Part shown: positions 59,001 through 64,000 of the stretch, one piece after another | Numbering within the stretch: the stretch's first letter is position 1 | How the letters are laid out: each line of letters opens with the position of its first letter | Assembly (NCBI GenBank): GCA_023362775.1 | Contig: JALMGJ010000003.1 | Location: 175,560,774 to 175,624,773 of the forward strand | Direction of reading: 5' to 3' | From: Charina bottae | Lineage: Eukaryota; Chordata; Lepidosauria; Squamata; Charinaidae | Length of the DNA stretch: 64,000 nt | The notes under the pieces: generated by a model | Seen by the model: the letters and a program-made list of their open reading frames with translations, nothing else | What the model was told of the DNA's origin: nothing | The model's database searches: none | Made by a program: the position numbers and the translations under genes

Positions 59001-62000
59001 AGATAGATGTTAGTGTAGTGAATGGAAATATATATCTATATACATATACATATATACACATACATCAATATATAAATCTCATAATATTGCAGCAGAGACA
59101 AATATGGCAAATGTAAGAAAAGTTGAATGTGAAGGGCAACAGAGCAAGAAATTTTGTACTTGATGGGAGGTGGAAATGTAAATCATATATACTGTACTTT
59201 ATCAAGTAATTGCTACAAAAGCTATACTGTACCTTCTTATTCCTGGGTTCATTGTCATCTGTACTCTTCATTCAATTTATTAAATGCAAATTAAGAGTCT
59301 AATGAAAATGGAATTTATGAGAGAGATTCAAAAGCTAAGTATGGTAAGTACCATCTCAGGCAGTTCAGGATGTCTGTTTAAGCTCCATTTTGTTGTGGAG
59401 AGCAGCGTATTTGGAAACAAGGCCAGGAACAAAAACACTGGTGGTGTGCACCTTCATGAATTTTTGAATGGAAGAATCTGACTTTCTGGTTAGATTTGAA
59501 AGAGGTTTTTTTAGATTTAACACACTATGTATTAAGAGTATATTGCCTGTAATTCACATTTCAGAACAGAGACATGGCAATTTGAAGTCTAGGCCAATAT
59601 GAAATCCTGGAAAACCTTGATAGATTCCCCAGAGATTTCCAGAAAGATATATGTGAAAAGGGAGTGGGATTTGCTCTCTGTTTATATACGTACCATGGCT
59701 TGTCCTGCTTGTGTTGTTGGAGGTGTTGTTCTCCCCTTAGGAGTTCCTTGATTGGGCTGTTGTTTGCTGCTTCGTTGATTGACTGAGTTAATAGTTCCTT
59801 GATTAGGGTATATTTAAGCCAGCATATACCCCATCAGGAAATGGTGGCTCGCGAGCCAGATGCGGCTCTTTGGCCCCTTGAGTGTGGCTCTTCCGCAGCT
59901 GAACTCACCCCCGCCCCTTCCACGCGATTGGCCGCCTCTCCGAGCGCACTGAGCGAGGCCCGGCGCGGCAGGGAGGCGCTGCTGGCCCGGGACGCGGCGC
60001 TGTCAGAGGCGGCTGCAGGGGCTGCTGCGGCTGGAGATGGCGCTGCTCCGCGGCATCCAGGCGCTGGGCGAGGGCCCGGGACGCGAGCGGCAGGGCGGCG
60101 CAGGGGGCCGGGGCGGTGGCGGGGGGACGGAGCCGGCGGAGGTGGCCGGGCGGCAGGACGGGGCGGGCGGTGCTGCTGGGGCTGGTGGCGGAGCTGGAGG
60201 GAGCGGAGGGACCAGGCGTTCCCGTGGGCGCAGCGTGCGCTCTGCAACCCGCCTTGGAGGCGTTCCTGGAGAAGAGGCCGCGGGAGGCCCTCCGGGTGCA
60301 CCCTCCCGCCCCGCCAATCCCCCCACCCCGCCGTTCGGCGTCCTCTCCCCCCGCTAACCCGAGCCCTGCGGTGGCCGGGGGAGCCGAGCCAGGCTCGGAC
60401 CGGAGGTAGCCAAAGGGAGAGCAGGCGGCTCTTCGCCCTGCGCCGCCCTGCCGCTCGTGTCCCGGGCCCACGCCCTCACCTGGATGCCGCGGAGCAGCGC
60501 CATCTCTAGCCGCAGCAGCCCCTGCAGCCGCTCCTGCGCCGCCTCCGACAGCGCCGCGTCCCGGGCCAGCAGTGCCTCCCTGCCGCGCCGGGCCTCGCTC
60601 AGTGCGCTCGGAGAGACGTGCCTGAAGGGACGCAGAGGCCGGAGAGGGAGCCCCTCCGTCTCCCCTTCTTTCCGTGCCTCGCCCGCCCGCTGGGCGCGGA
60701 AGCGCAGCCGCCTTGACGTCAGGCGCTGGTGGCGTGCGGCATCCCGGCTGGTGTCTGCGCTCAGGCGCCGGCGGGGAAGGAGGCGCGGGTCCCGCCCGGT
60801 GGAGAGGGCGCAGCCTTCCGCTCTCCCGCGCCCGTCCTGCCGGCCGGAGGGTGGCAGCTCTTTCTCCGTCACTCCCAGTGGGGCGGCCGGGGCGGGTTCG
60901 TGGAGCCGCTGGCTGCGCCCCCTCCCTCCGTGAGCCCCCCGACCCTTCCACGCGATTGGCCCAGCTCCCATCCGCGGGGCTGCTCCGCCTTCGCCAGCCC
61001 CGAGGTCTCCTGGGAAGCCCGTCCCGACTAAAAAGGGAGACGGTTGTGGTTGTGTAGAGCAGTTTTTATTTCACCCCACTGGCTGCAGGGCTCTGCTGAA
61101 CCTTCCCCTCTATTCGATTCAGCCCCTGCCTCGCCAACTTCGCCGGAATGCCAGCCTCGGTGCCCTTCACAGTCGCGCCCCCCAGCAATCCTATCAGGGC
61201 GGCTGCCTTTGCTTTTTTCAGTTGTGAGAAGCCTCGAGACGCTTCCACACTCCCAATAAGCATCAGCCACCCCAGGCACACTAACTGGAACCCGCCCTGC
61301 TTCCCCGCCCCGCTGGCAAGTGGCAGCCCCCAGGCCTTCCCTCTATACTCCCAAGGCTTCTTCCCCCCTTCATCTTCCCTCCATACTCCCCAAGACACCG
61401 CGGGCTCAGGTCATTTCACTAACTTCTCCGGAAGAGAAGCGACTGGAGCAGTCGAGCCTCTCTTTCCCTTCTCCTTCTTCCAAACCTCCCCCGCCCCCTT
61501 CCACGTGATTGGCTTCCGCCCGCAAACCCCGCCCCCTTCCACGCGATTGGCTCCTGCCCGCAAACCCCGCCCCCTTCCACACGATTGGCCCCCGCCCGCA
61601 AACCCAGCCCCCTGGCTCTCGAGCATTTCAAAACGTCCTTGAGCATGTCAAAATGGCTCCCGGCATAAAAAAGTTTGCCGACCCCTGGGCTAGACCCTCC
61701 CAATTCCAGATGGGAGATTCCACAGAAAGTTGTGGAGAATGACAGGGCTAAGATCCTGTGGGACTTCCAGATCCAGACAGACAGGCAGGTACTGGCCAAT
61801 CAATCAGACATTGTGGTAGTAGACAAGGACCAGAAGTCGGCTGTGGTGATAGATGTAATGGTGCCAAGTGACAGCAACATCAGGAAGGAGTATGAGAAGC
61901 TGGAGAAGTACCAGGGCCCAAAGGAGGAACTAGAGAGGATGTGGAAAGTGAAGGCCAAAGTGGTCCCAGTGGTGGTAGGAGTACTCGGAGCTGTGACTCC

Positions 62001-63066
62001 TAAGCTGGGAGAGTGGCTCCAACAGATCCCAGGAGCAACATCAAAGCTCTCTGTCCAGAAGAGTGCAATGCTAGGAACAGCTAAGATACTGTGCAGAACC
62101 CTCAAACTCCCAGGCCTCTGGCAGAGGACCCAAGGTTGAGGAAGACACATACCACCCCAAGGGGTGAGAAGGGAATTGTAGGGAGGGAGGGAGGGACTGG
62201 ACTATTATCTATAAGAACTTGTCCAACTCATACATTCTGTAATTCTATGATGAAGGGAGGGAGGGAATGGTTCTCTATTCTTGGATTAGAGAACTATACC
62301 AAGTACAATTAGACAATGGAATCATTTCTCAAGGGAAGTGATAACCTAGTTGGATGTTGTCAAGTGGAGGTTGAACTGCCACCTCTTGGGAATATGTCTG
62401 TGAAGGTTCTCAGTCATCCAGGTGGAATTGTCTGTAGCTTGAATCATGTCAACTGGATTTCTATTTTCTCAGTGGAAACGTTTCGCTCCTTATCCAACTT
62501 TGCTCAGACTGAAGAAGCTCCTTGGATAAGGAGCGAAACGTTTCCACTGAGAAAATAGAAATCCAGTTGACATGATTCAAGCTACAGACCTCTTGGGAAT
62601 GTTTTAATTTGGATTTTGGCATTAATATGGGTCCCTGTGTTGCACAGGATTGATCTCAATAGCCTAAGTGGTCCCGTCAAAAGCTATACCTGCTCACATG
62701 CAACTTCAAGTGATAATCCTTGGTGCCGAACAATTTGGCCACCACATGTTCTGCAACCTCCAGTCATGCTGCTTTGACTGGTCAATTGCTGCCATCAGTA
62801 TCACATTGACAGGCTATTAAATTTCTGTGCTCTGTATGAGAATAGTGTCCATTAGCCTGTGAAAGACTAGCCTTGAAGCCTGCTAAATTGATGCTCACCT
62901 ATTTTGCAGATTCAGAATCTGAAAAATCGTTTATTGGATTTGAAACGGTGACCAGCTTCTCATTTGAAGACAGCGAGGACTCTAGTGACACCATAACATC
63001 TAACATGTCTGAAGAAAAAGCACACAAAAATCAAGAGACTCTACCAAATGGCATCAAAAAACACAG
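28292..63066 (+). CDS. OSBPL1A: OSBPL1A, oxysterol-binding-protein-related protein 1 (ORP1L), N-terminal 535 codons
   Basis: Sixteen coding exons with consistent phases give 1607 nt of coding sequence. Order of domains: ankyrin repeats at about residues 48-76, 80-109 and 176-205; PH domain about 235-334 (LKRYEGLLWK ... NWIHAIEDHS); acidic segment; coiled-coil region about 355-470; FFAT-like motif at 477-483. The sterol-binding ORD domain (roughly the last 400 residues) is beyond the right edge. In mammals ORP1L sits on late endosomes and lysosomes, binds RAB7 through the ankyrin region and VAP proteins through FFAT, and controls endosome positioning and sterol transfer at ER contacts. Identity is clear from near-complete matches to family motifs and from the neighbour IMPACT. 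Confidence 0.96.
28850..29190 (+). repeat. CR1/L3-type LINE 3' region
   Basis: AGAGCCCTGCTGAATCAGTCC and later CTGCAGTTTTGTGTATTGTG...AAGAAGTACTTCC resemble a common amniote LINE tail. A degenerate copy is at 48060-48450. Confidence 0.45.
29877..29962 (+). CDS. OSBPL1A: OSBPL1A exon 3 (ankyrin repeat 1)
   Basis: 86 bp; SKSNLGWTPLHLACYFGH followed by VVKDLLE, a canonical TPLHLA ankyrin repeat. Confidence 0.96.
30185..30232 (+). repeat. Short L2 RT remnant
   Basis: FNIYMKPLGEVIC is encoded, matching the 26460 copy; only about 48 bp remain. Confidence 0.5.
30355..30429 (+). CDS. OSBPL1A: OSBPL1A exon 4 (ankyrin repeat 2)
   Basis: 25 whole codons; AGADVNVLNDMGDTPLHRAA. Donor AAG|GTAAAA. Confidence 0.96.
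30802..30913 (+). CDS. OSBPL1A: OSBPL1A exon 5
   Basis: 112 bp; VVMLLLECDADTSIVNGNGQ and a following TAKEVTHDKEI. Completes the second ankyrin unit. Donor G|GTATCC. Confidence 0.95.
31957..32270. mobile_element. Snap-back Penelope-derived inverted repeat
   Basis: Two head-to-head copies of the Penelope 3' tail: the left arm (31957-32086) is the reverse complement of the right arm (about 32094-32270), with a few bases between. The right arm extends about 40 nt further. It is flanked by a 14-bp TSD acagttagataggt / acagttaggtaggt (31943-31956, 32271-32284, one mismatch). The right arm holds a hammerhead-like fold at 32152-32200. Confidence 0.85.
32350..32560 (-). mobile_element. Second Penelope-tail-like repeat (copy 1)
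   Basis: On the minus strand it reads GGATGATGTTACCTAGTTGG, then TAATGAAATGTCTGC, as in the copy at 41460. It resembles a common reptile repeat tail with a hammerhead-like layout (degenerate core CGGATGA here). Confidence 0.5.
33110..33195 (+). CDS. OSBPL1A: OSBPL1A exon 6
   Basis: 86 bp; AVERTQERKLEELLLQAARE. Linker helix between ankyrin units 2 and 3. Donor CTG|GTATAC. Confidence 0.95.
33410..33554 (+). CDS. OSBPL1A: OSBPL1A exon 7 (ankyrin repeat 3)
   Basis: 145 bp; NPPDINCTDQMGNTPLHCAA then YRAHKHCALKLLKCGAD. Donor G|GTACGT. Confidence 0.96.
34330..34397 (+). CDS. OSBPL1A: OSBPL1A exon 8
   Basis: 68 bp; GQTPLALAQGAEMKQVLGGG, the end of the ankyrin region. Confidence 0.94.
34476..34520 (+). 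CDS. OSBPL1A: OSBPL1A exon 9 (PH domain start)
   Basis: 15 codons; VTNKILKRYEGLLWK, the first PH strand. Donor AAG|GTGCCT. Confidence 0.95.
34880..35012 (-). repeat. Degraded MIR-like SINE
   Basis: Reverse orientation; ends in CTACGCCACATTGGCTCTC, the tRNA-like head of the same SINE family as 54305. Confidence 0.45.
35995..36068 (+). CDS. OSBPL1A: OSBPL1A exon 10 (PH domain)
   Basis: 74 bp; SSRFFGWKPYWVVLEHGVLS then WYQKQ. The WVVLEHGVLSWY core matches the family. Donor CA|GTAAGT. Confidence 0.96.
36162..36225 (+). CDS. OSBPL1A: OSBPL1A exon 11 (PH domain)
   Basis: 64 bp; ADNGNSNHRQGCKHLTQAIC, with the conserved RQGCKHLTQA segment. The acceptor is GGAAG rather than a strong pyrimidine-CAG. 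Confidence 0.93.
37558..37653 (+). CDS. OSBPL1A: OSBPL1A exon 12 (PH domain)
   Basis: 32 codons; VKNADGCLFSIKCFDNTIHS then FKVPKASQQSRE. Donor GAG|GTAAAT. Confidence 0.96.
38081..38136. repeat. Compound microsatellite (GAAT)n(AC)n(AG)n
   Basis: Three adjacent simple repeats in OSBPL1A intron 12. Confidence 0.9.
38320..38445 (+). CDS. OSBPL1A: OSBPL1A exon 13 (PH end, acidic linker)
   Basis: 42 codons; NWIHAIEDHSAYSTHYC ends the PH domain and is followed by an acidic run DDEEEDDAK. Donor AAA|GTAAGT. Confidence 0.96.
39000..40150 (+). mobile_element. GC-rich inserted unit, possible LTR or retrocopy
   Basis: A sharp switch from AT-rich intron to GC-rich DNA and back, with CCAAT and TATA-like sites followed by AATAAA at 40101-40106 and TTTCAATAACGCTTCC. 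It sits in OSBPL1A intron 13. Ends and TSD are not clear, so the class remains open. Confidence 0.4.
39049..40104 (+). CDS. Unidentified 351-codon ORF in a GC-rich inserted unit
   Basis: ATG at 39049 (MPDSEPEEEPITGGSSLGAK), stop at 40102-40104 overlapping AATAAA. A basic/charged N-terminal third (QRRAERRAEQREARLAPALP) is followed by a Pro/Thr/Ser-rich region and three 28-residue tandem repeats DAGHQWxAFVxPRSTQT... starting at 39682, 39766 and 39850. The C terminus is acidic (VEEEEDCVNW). Upstream are several CCAAT boxes and a TATA-like GAATAAAAAG at 39253-39262, but these lie inside the ORF, so this could be a solo LTR or a non-autonomous LTR element rather than a gene. No known family recognised. 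Confidence 0.35.
   Translation: MPDSEPEEEPITGGSSLGAKLTGDPETLIGRGSERNKPPPISARQRRAERRAEQREARLAPALPRREKRNKKPAQLTSGAGDNCSNRSNSSALKALNSVPDPATEPSLTATPNLTLEPCLTRVPEPVNEPNLVTTPDPDSTPCPATAPSLGTKPYLVSVPSLGPEPCPLAAPPSLLPVEESSVGVSTTTLPASLLTARATDSPLLTAPKPADAGHQWAAFVRPRSTQTPNSPDQQSSLPDAGHQWVAFVGPRSTQTPTSPDTQSSLADAGHQWVAFVRPRSTQTTTSTANSTPADTLPVTSVSPPVADSATGPVPSRLLPAWPGVLPDPAAIQPVEEEEDCVNWVACVSCK
40181..40605. mobile_element. Non-autonomous DNA transposon (CAGGTAGTC ends)
   Basis: Starts CAGGTAGTCTTTGGTTAAC and ends GTCATTAACCGAGGACTACC, with many internal TCACATGA and CGCTGAAC motifs. No TSD resolved. A partial relative ends at 13446. Confidence 0.65.
41020..41057. repeat. (TA)n microsatellite
   Basis: About 19 perfect TA units, in OSBPL1A intron 13. 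Confidence 0.92.
41058..41430 (-). repeat. Probable L1 3' region
   Basis: A/T-rich with TTTCACACAAAAAGTCTATA and GTTTCCAGTCAGGCACTCTT, like the 3' part of squamate L1s in reverse. It ends at a (TA)n tract at 41020-41057. Confidence 0.4.
41460..41615 (+). mobile_element. Second Penelope-tail-like repeat (copy 2)
   Basis: Contains TATATAAACAGAGAGCAAG and a hammerhead-like unit at 41529-41580: CTGAAGA (41537-41543), stem TTGCC/GGCAA, GAAA (41563-41566), GTC, and flanking pairing GCA/TGC. Ends with CTCAGAGAGCACC. The same repeat occurs inverted at 32350 and in part near 59666. Confidence 0.5.
42392..44011 (-). mobile_element. Short L1-derived (HAL1-like) element
   Basis: Flanked by a perfect 18-bp TSD aattgtgtcctttttctt (42374-42391, 44012-44029), with an A-rich tail on the minus strand at its left end. 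From the right it has a GC-richer leader, then an ORF1 start at 43419 (MEDFKQIFSELHQDFKQISS), a frame change, and an acidic coiled-coil segment (43286-43002, GIISEMLEENYTKDLEKTKG). No ORF2 reverse transcriptase. At 1.6 kb this is an ORF1-only derivative that was moved by L1 machinery. Confidence 0.8.
45232..45313 (+). CDS. OSBPL1A: OSBPL1A exon 14 (coiled coil)
   Basis: 82 bp; IAQSCQQRLDKEISSYQSMI, matching the AQSCQQRLD segment of the family. Confidence 0.94.
45687..45930. mobile_element. hAT-type MITE, family A copy 5
   Basis: 244 bp, TSD agttaggg (45679-45686, 45931-45938). The core is almost pure G/C with a repeated GGCGTGCGGCGGC motif separated by CACGCGCAC/GGTGG blocks. Confidence 0.94.
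46000..47505. other. OSBPL1A intron 14: no further feature seen
   Basis: AT-rich. 44030-45231 (intron 13 end) and 49090-50224 (intron 15) likewise show no recognisable element or gene. Confidence 0.5.
47506..47612 (+). CDS. OSBPL1A: OSBPL1A exon 15
   Basis: 107 bp; FLKRAEEISKTARETCEALS followed by NCIKLFTRQEG. Donor GGG|GTATGC read as G|GTATGC after phase correction. Confidence 0.94.
48060..48450 (+). repeat. Degenerate CR1/L3-type LINE 3' region
   Basis: GTGTGAAAGTACCTTTATTG, TTTCATTGGATGA and later CTGACCACTGATCATTTTGG correspond to the order of the same tail as 28850, more diverged. Confidence 0.4.
50233..50338. mobile_element. 106-bp foldback hAT MITE
   Basis: Exact inverted ends CAGTGTTTCCCAAC / GTTGGGAAACACTG; almost the whole element is a hairpin (ACTTCAACTCCCAGAATTCTGGGAGTTGAAGT at its centre described by its two halves). 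TSD ctttgaat / ctttaaat, one mismatch (50225-50232, 50339-50346). Confidence 0.88.
50620..51240 (+). promoter_or_regulatory. Intragenic CpG-rich island, candidate ORP1S promoter
   Basis: An isolated GC/CpG-rich island in the otherwise AT-rich intron 15, without transposon ends or TSD that I can see. It ends with a splice-donor-like GCGGG|GTGAGC (exon end 51166). It lies upstream of exons 16-17, where the short-isoform start codon is found. No TATA box is evident. The function is inferred from position, composition and the known ORP1L/ORP1S pair. Confidence 0.5.
52681..53097. mobile_element. hAT-type non-autonomous transposon (CAGTGGTCCCCAACC family)
   Basis: 417 bp, ends CAGTGGTCCCCAACC and GATTGGGGACCCCTG, 8-bp TSD ctctagat / ctctaggt with one mismatch (52673-52680, 53098-53105). 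A (G)n run lies at about 52746-52761. Confidence 0.9.
54305..54515 (+). repeat. tRNA/MIR-like SINE
   Basis: GACTTTGAGCCAGTCACTCT followed by CTCAGCCCAACCCACCTCAC is the central part of a SINE common in squamates, ending AAATAAAGGTGGGATAG. Degraded copies in reverse lie at 34880-35012 and 29195-29290. Confidence 0.6.
54793..54880. repeat. LINE-tail hairpin with (TTTA)n
   Basis: (TTTA)n, GCCGCCCATCTCG, CTCTGGGCGGC and a second TTAT run; same type as 8053. Confidence 0.5.
57151..57245. repeat. LINE-tail hairpin with (TTTG)n/(TTTA)n
   Basis: TTTATTTATTTG, (TTTG)n, CCGCCCATCTCG ... CTCTGGGCGG; same type as 8053. Confidence 0.5.
57682..57918. mobile_element. hAT-type MITE, family A copy 6
   Basis: 237 bp, ends slightly changed (CATAGCTTTCC / GGAAAGCACTG), 8-bp TSD with one mismatch (atctagga / atgtagga; 57674-57681, 57919-57926). 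The subterminal GTGTGTCGCGACAC motif is repeated three times at the left. Confidence 0.88.
58790..58952 (+). CDS. OSBPL1A: OSBPL1A exon 16 (coiled coil, FFAT-like motif)
   Basis: 163 bp after acceptor CTTATAG. Encodes KNKILSEALETLATEHHELE and QSLVKGSPP, near-identical to mammals, and ends with EEQFYDALS. The VAP-binding FFAT core has Q where mammals have E at its first position. Donor CAG|GTAAGT. Confidence 0.96.
59660..59834 (-). repeat. Fragment related to the 41460 repeat
   Basis: On the minus strand it contains ATATAAACAGAGAGCAAAT like the 41460 repeat, followed by unrelated T-rich sequence. It directly precedes the GC-rich hAT-type element at 59835. Confidence 0.35.
60440..60640 (-). 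pseudogene. Exon-like captured fragment with splice donor
   Basis: On the minus strand it reads SALSEARRGREALLARDAAL then SEAAQERLQGLLRLEMALLRG-IQ, a clean helical heptad-like peptide, directly followed by CAG|GTGAGGGCG, a plausible splice donor (exon end near 60516). A CCTTCAG acceptor-like site lies upstream. The other arm (59938-60112) repeats the peptide but with a 10-nt deletion that breaks the frame. I do not recognise the source gene. Confidence 0.45.
61054..61398 (-). pseudogene. Captured 3'-exon-like fragment with polyA signal
   Basis: On the minus strand an open frame (stop at 61068-61066) ends GFSQLKKAKAAALIGLLGGA ... KVQQSPAASGVK and its stop codon overlaps AATAAA, as at the end of an mRNA. 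It includes a hydrophobic stretch FQLVCLGWLMLIG. The family is not recognised. Confidence 0.35.
61690..62235 (+). mobile_element. RLE-type LINE (R2/R4 group) C-terminal fragment
   Basis: Encodes ENDRAKILWDFQIQTDRQVL, SDIVVVDKDQKSAVVIDV, SNIRKEYEKLEKYQGPKEEL and LGAVTPKLGEWLQQIPGATS, ending at a stop at 62137-62139. This is the restriction-like endonuclease domain of site-type LINEs (PD...K core, here SD instead of PD). 5'-truncated beside the hAT-type element. Confidence 0.8.
62394..62587. mobile_element. Snap-back Penelope-derived inverted repeat
   Basis: The same tail sequence in inverted arrangement: arms about 62431-62497 and 62522-62588 around a 24-nt loop. A perfect 13-bp TSD acctcttgggaat lies at 62381-62393 and 62588-62600. 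This shows the folded unit inserted as one piece. Hammerhead-like core at 62503-62551. Confidence 0.88.
62910..63066 (+). CDS. OSBPL1A: OSBPL1A exon 17 (ORP1S start methionine)
   Basis: 157 bp; D-SESEKSFIGFETVTSFS to NGIKKHR. ATG at 63005-63007 (NMSEEK) corresponds to the start of the short mammalian isoform ORP1S. The exon is less conserved than its neighbours and serine/acid rich. Donor AG|GTAGGG. Confidence 0.94.
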
Positions 63067-64000
63067 GTAGGGTTTTGCCTAGCATCTGGAGAGGTAGTAG
63101 CCGTTATTGCTATGCTGACAGAAGCGCATCTGATACCTCGAACAGATAACGGGGGATACTTCTGCCTCTTCTCTGGAGAACAGAGAAGAACAGAACAGCT
63201 CCACTTTAACAGGAGCATATTTTTCTTTTTGGTGAATATTGAGAAAAAAGATTAAATGAACTACAACGTTGTGACTTCACTGTGATGCAAACTAAATAGA
63301 GGAATTCTTAACAGTGCACATTTCTAACTCATTTAAATTAGTCTTATTAAAATCAAGACTGTCTCTTATTTCTTCATGTTTTTTTAATGTGTCTCTGCTG
63401 CTTTTTTAGCTTCCAGTTACTTGATCTCCTTCATCTCTTTATGCCAATTAGAGCTAACCAGTAATTTCAATATATATATTTAAAAAAAAAAACATTAAGA
63501 GCAAAAAAAGTGACCCTGTGTAGAAAAGTTACATATTGTTCCTTCATCTGTTTTTTTTTAATCTGTAAAGAACAGTAGATCCTCATTTACATGTAACAGA
63601 TACCTAATTTCTCAGGTTTCAGTATAGGGAGAACTTAATACATGTACTTTTTTCCTTCCAATTTATATACAGTTAAAATGAATCTCTACCTGTCATTAGT
63701 TGTTCTCCTTTTTTATAGTAACTTTTTTCTTATATCATGAAAATAGGATTTATATAATCAAGTTAACCAATATCTAGCTGTCTCATATGTATTAACAGCT
63801 GAATATTTATGGCTGGCCTCAGTAATGCATTCTGTTCGCGGGACAGTATAGCCACAAAGAAAGAACGCATGTTTACTGAAACTATCAGTCCATCGCTAGT
63901 GATCTTGAATAGGGCTGGGGAGAAAAGTCAGTATTTCTAAGCCCAATCAAGTTGAAGTGGTTAAGAAGCCATGATTTTTTCCCAGCTCGCACTCATTTAA
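63067..64000. other. OSBPL1A intron 17 (partial): no feature seen
   Basis: AT-rich. The next exon, which should begin the ORD-preceding region, is not within the window. Confidence 0.6.

Larger units (their letters stand above)
59835..61687. mobile_element. Second GC-rich hAT-type element with exon-like cargo
   Basis: Shares the left end (AAATGGTGGCTCGCGAGCC ...) and right end (AAAAAGTTTGCCGACCCCTG) with the 8884 element, plus a shared inner block (about 60300-60440) and a subterminal CCAAT/GC array (61497-61615). The first bases are altered at the left and I find no matching TSD, so it is older or rearranged. It contains an inverted repeat of about 180 bp (59938-60112 with 60443-60624) and unrelated exon-like pieces. 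Confidence 0.75.

Noticed and set aside
1..64000. CRISPR arrays, bacterial operons, rRNA or intact tRNA genes
   Set aside because: No spaced direct repeats, ribosomal sequence or cloverleaf was seen; all evidence is of a vertebrate nuclear genome.

Overview
The window looks like nuclear DNA of a squamate reptile (lizard or snake). The basis is two intron-rich vertebrate genes in an AT-rich background, together with BovB/RTE LINEs, L2- and CR1-type LINEs, Penelope-like elements with a GIY-YIG domain, an L1 remnant and many hAT-type DNA transposons with intact 8-bp target duplications. The species cannot be fixed from the sequence alone.

Two conserved genes stand head to head. IMPACT (RWD-domain inhibitor of GCN2 activation) runs on the minus strand from its start codon at 17987 leftwards. 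Coding exons 1-8 are present at 17949-17987, 13995-14123, 13502-13554, 12349-12411, 8396-8481, 7609-7737, 6557-6651 and 255-328; the rest lies beyond the left edge. OSBPL1A (oxysterol-binding-protein-related protein 1, ORP1L) runs on the plus strand. It has a TATA-containing GC-rich promoter near 21590, a non-coding first exon ending at 21713, a start codon at 28292 and sixteen coding exons up to 63066. These encode the ankyrin repeats, PH domain, coiled coil and FFAT-like motif; the lipid-binding domain lies beyond the right edge. A second GC-rich island at about 50620-51240, inside intron 15, is a good candidate for the promoter of the short isoform (ORP1S), whose expected start methionine is present in exon 17.

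Most remaining sequence is mobile DNA. Left part (1-18000, IMPACT introns): a 5'-truncated BovB with an uninterrupted 554-codon reverse transcriptase frame and 10-bp TSD, a second BovB beside IMPACT exon 1, a Penelope-like element with a local inversion, and a 3.3-kb GC-rich hAT-type element that is a palindrome made of palindromes. Middle (18000-28000): the shared promoter interval and L2 LINE copies. Right (28000-64000, OSBPL1A introns): snap-back Penelope derivatives with hammerhead-ribozyme-like folds, a 1.1-kb GC-rich unit with its own ORF, a short L1-derived (HAL1-like) element with 18-bp TSD, several MITEs, and a second GC-rich hAT-type element that appears to carry exon-like host gene fragments.

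The most unusual material is (i) the two GC-rich hAT-type elements with nested palindromes and captured exon-like pieces (a Pack-TYPE-like behaviour), (ii) six TSD-flanked copies of a hAT MITE whose ends are constant but whose CpG-rich cores differ strongly, and (iii) the hammerhead-like folds in Penelope-derived inverted repeats.
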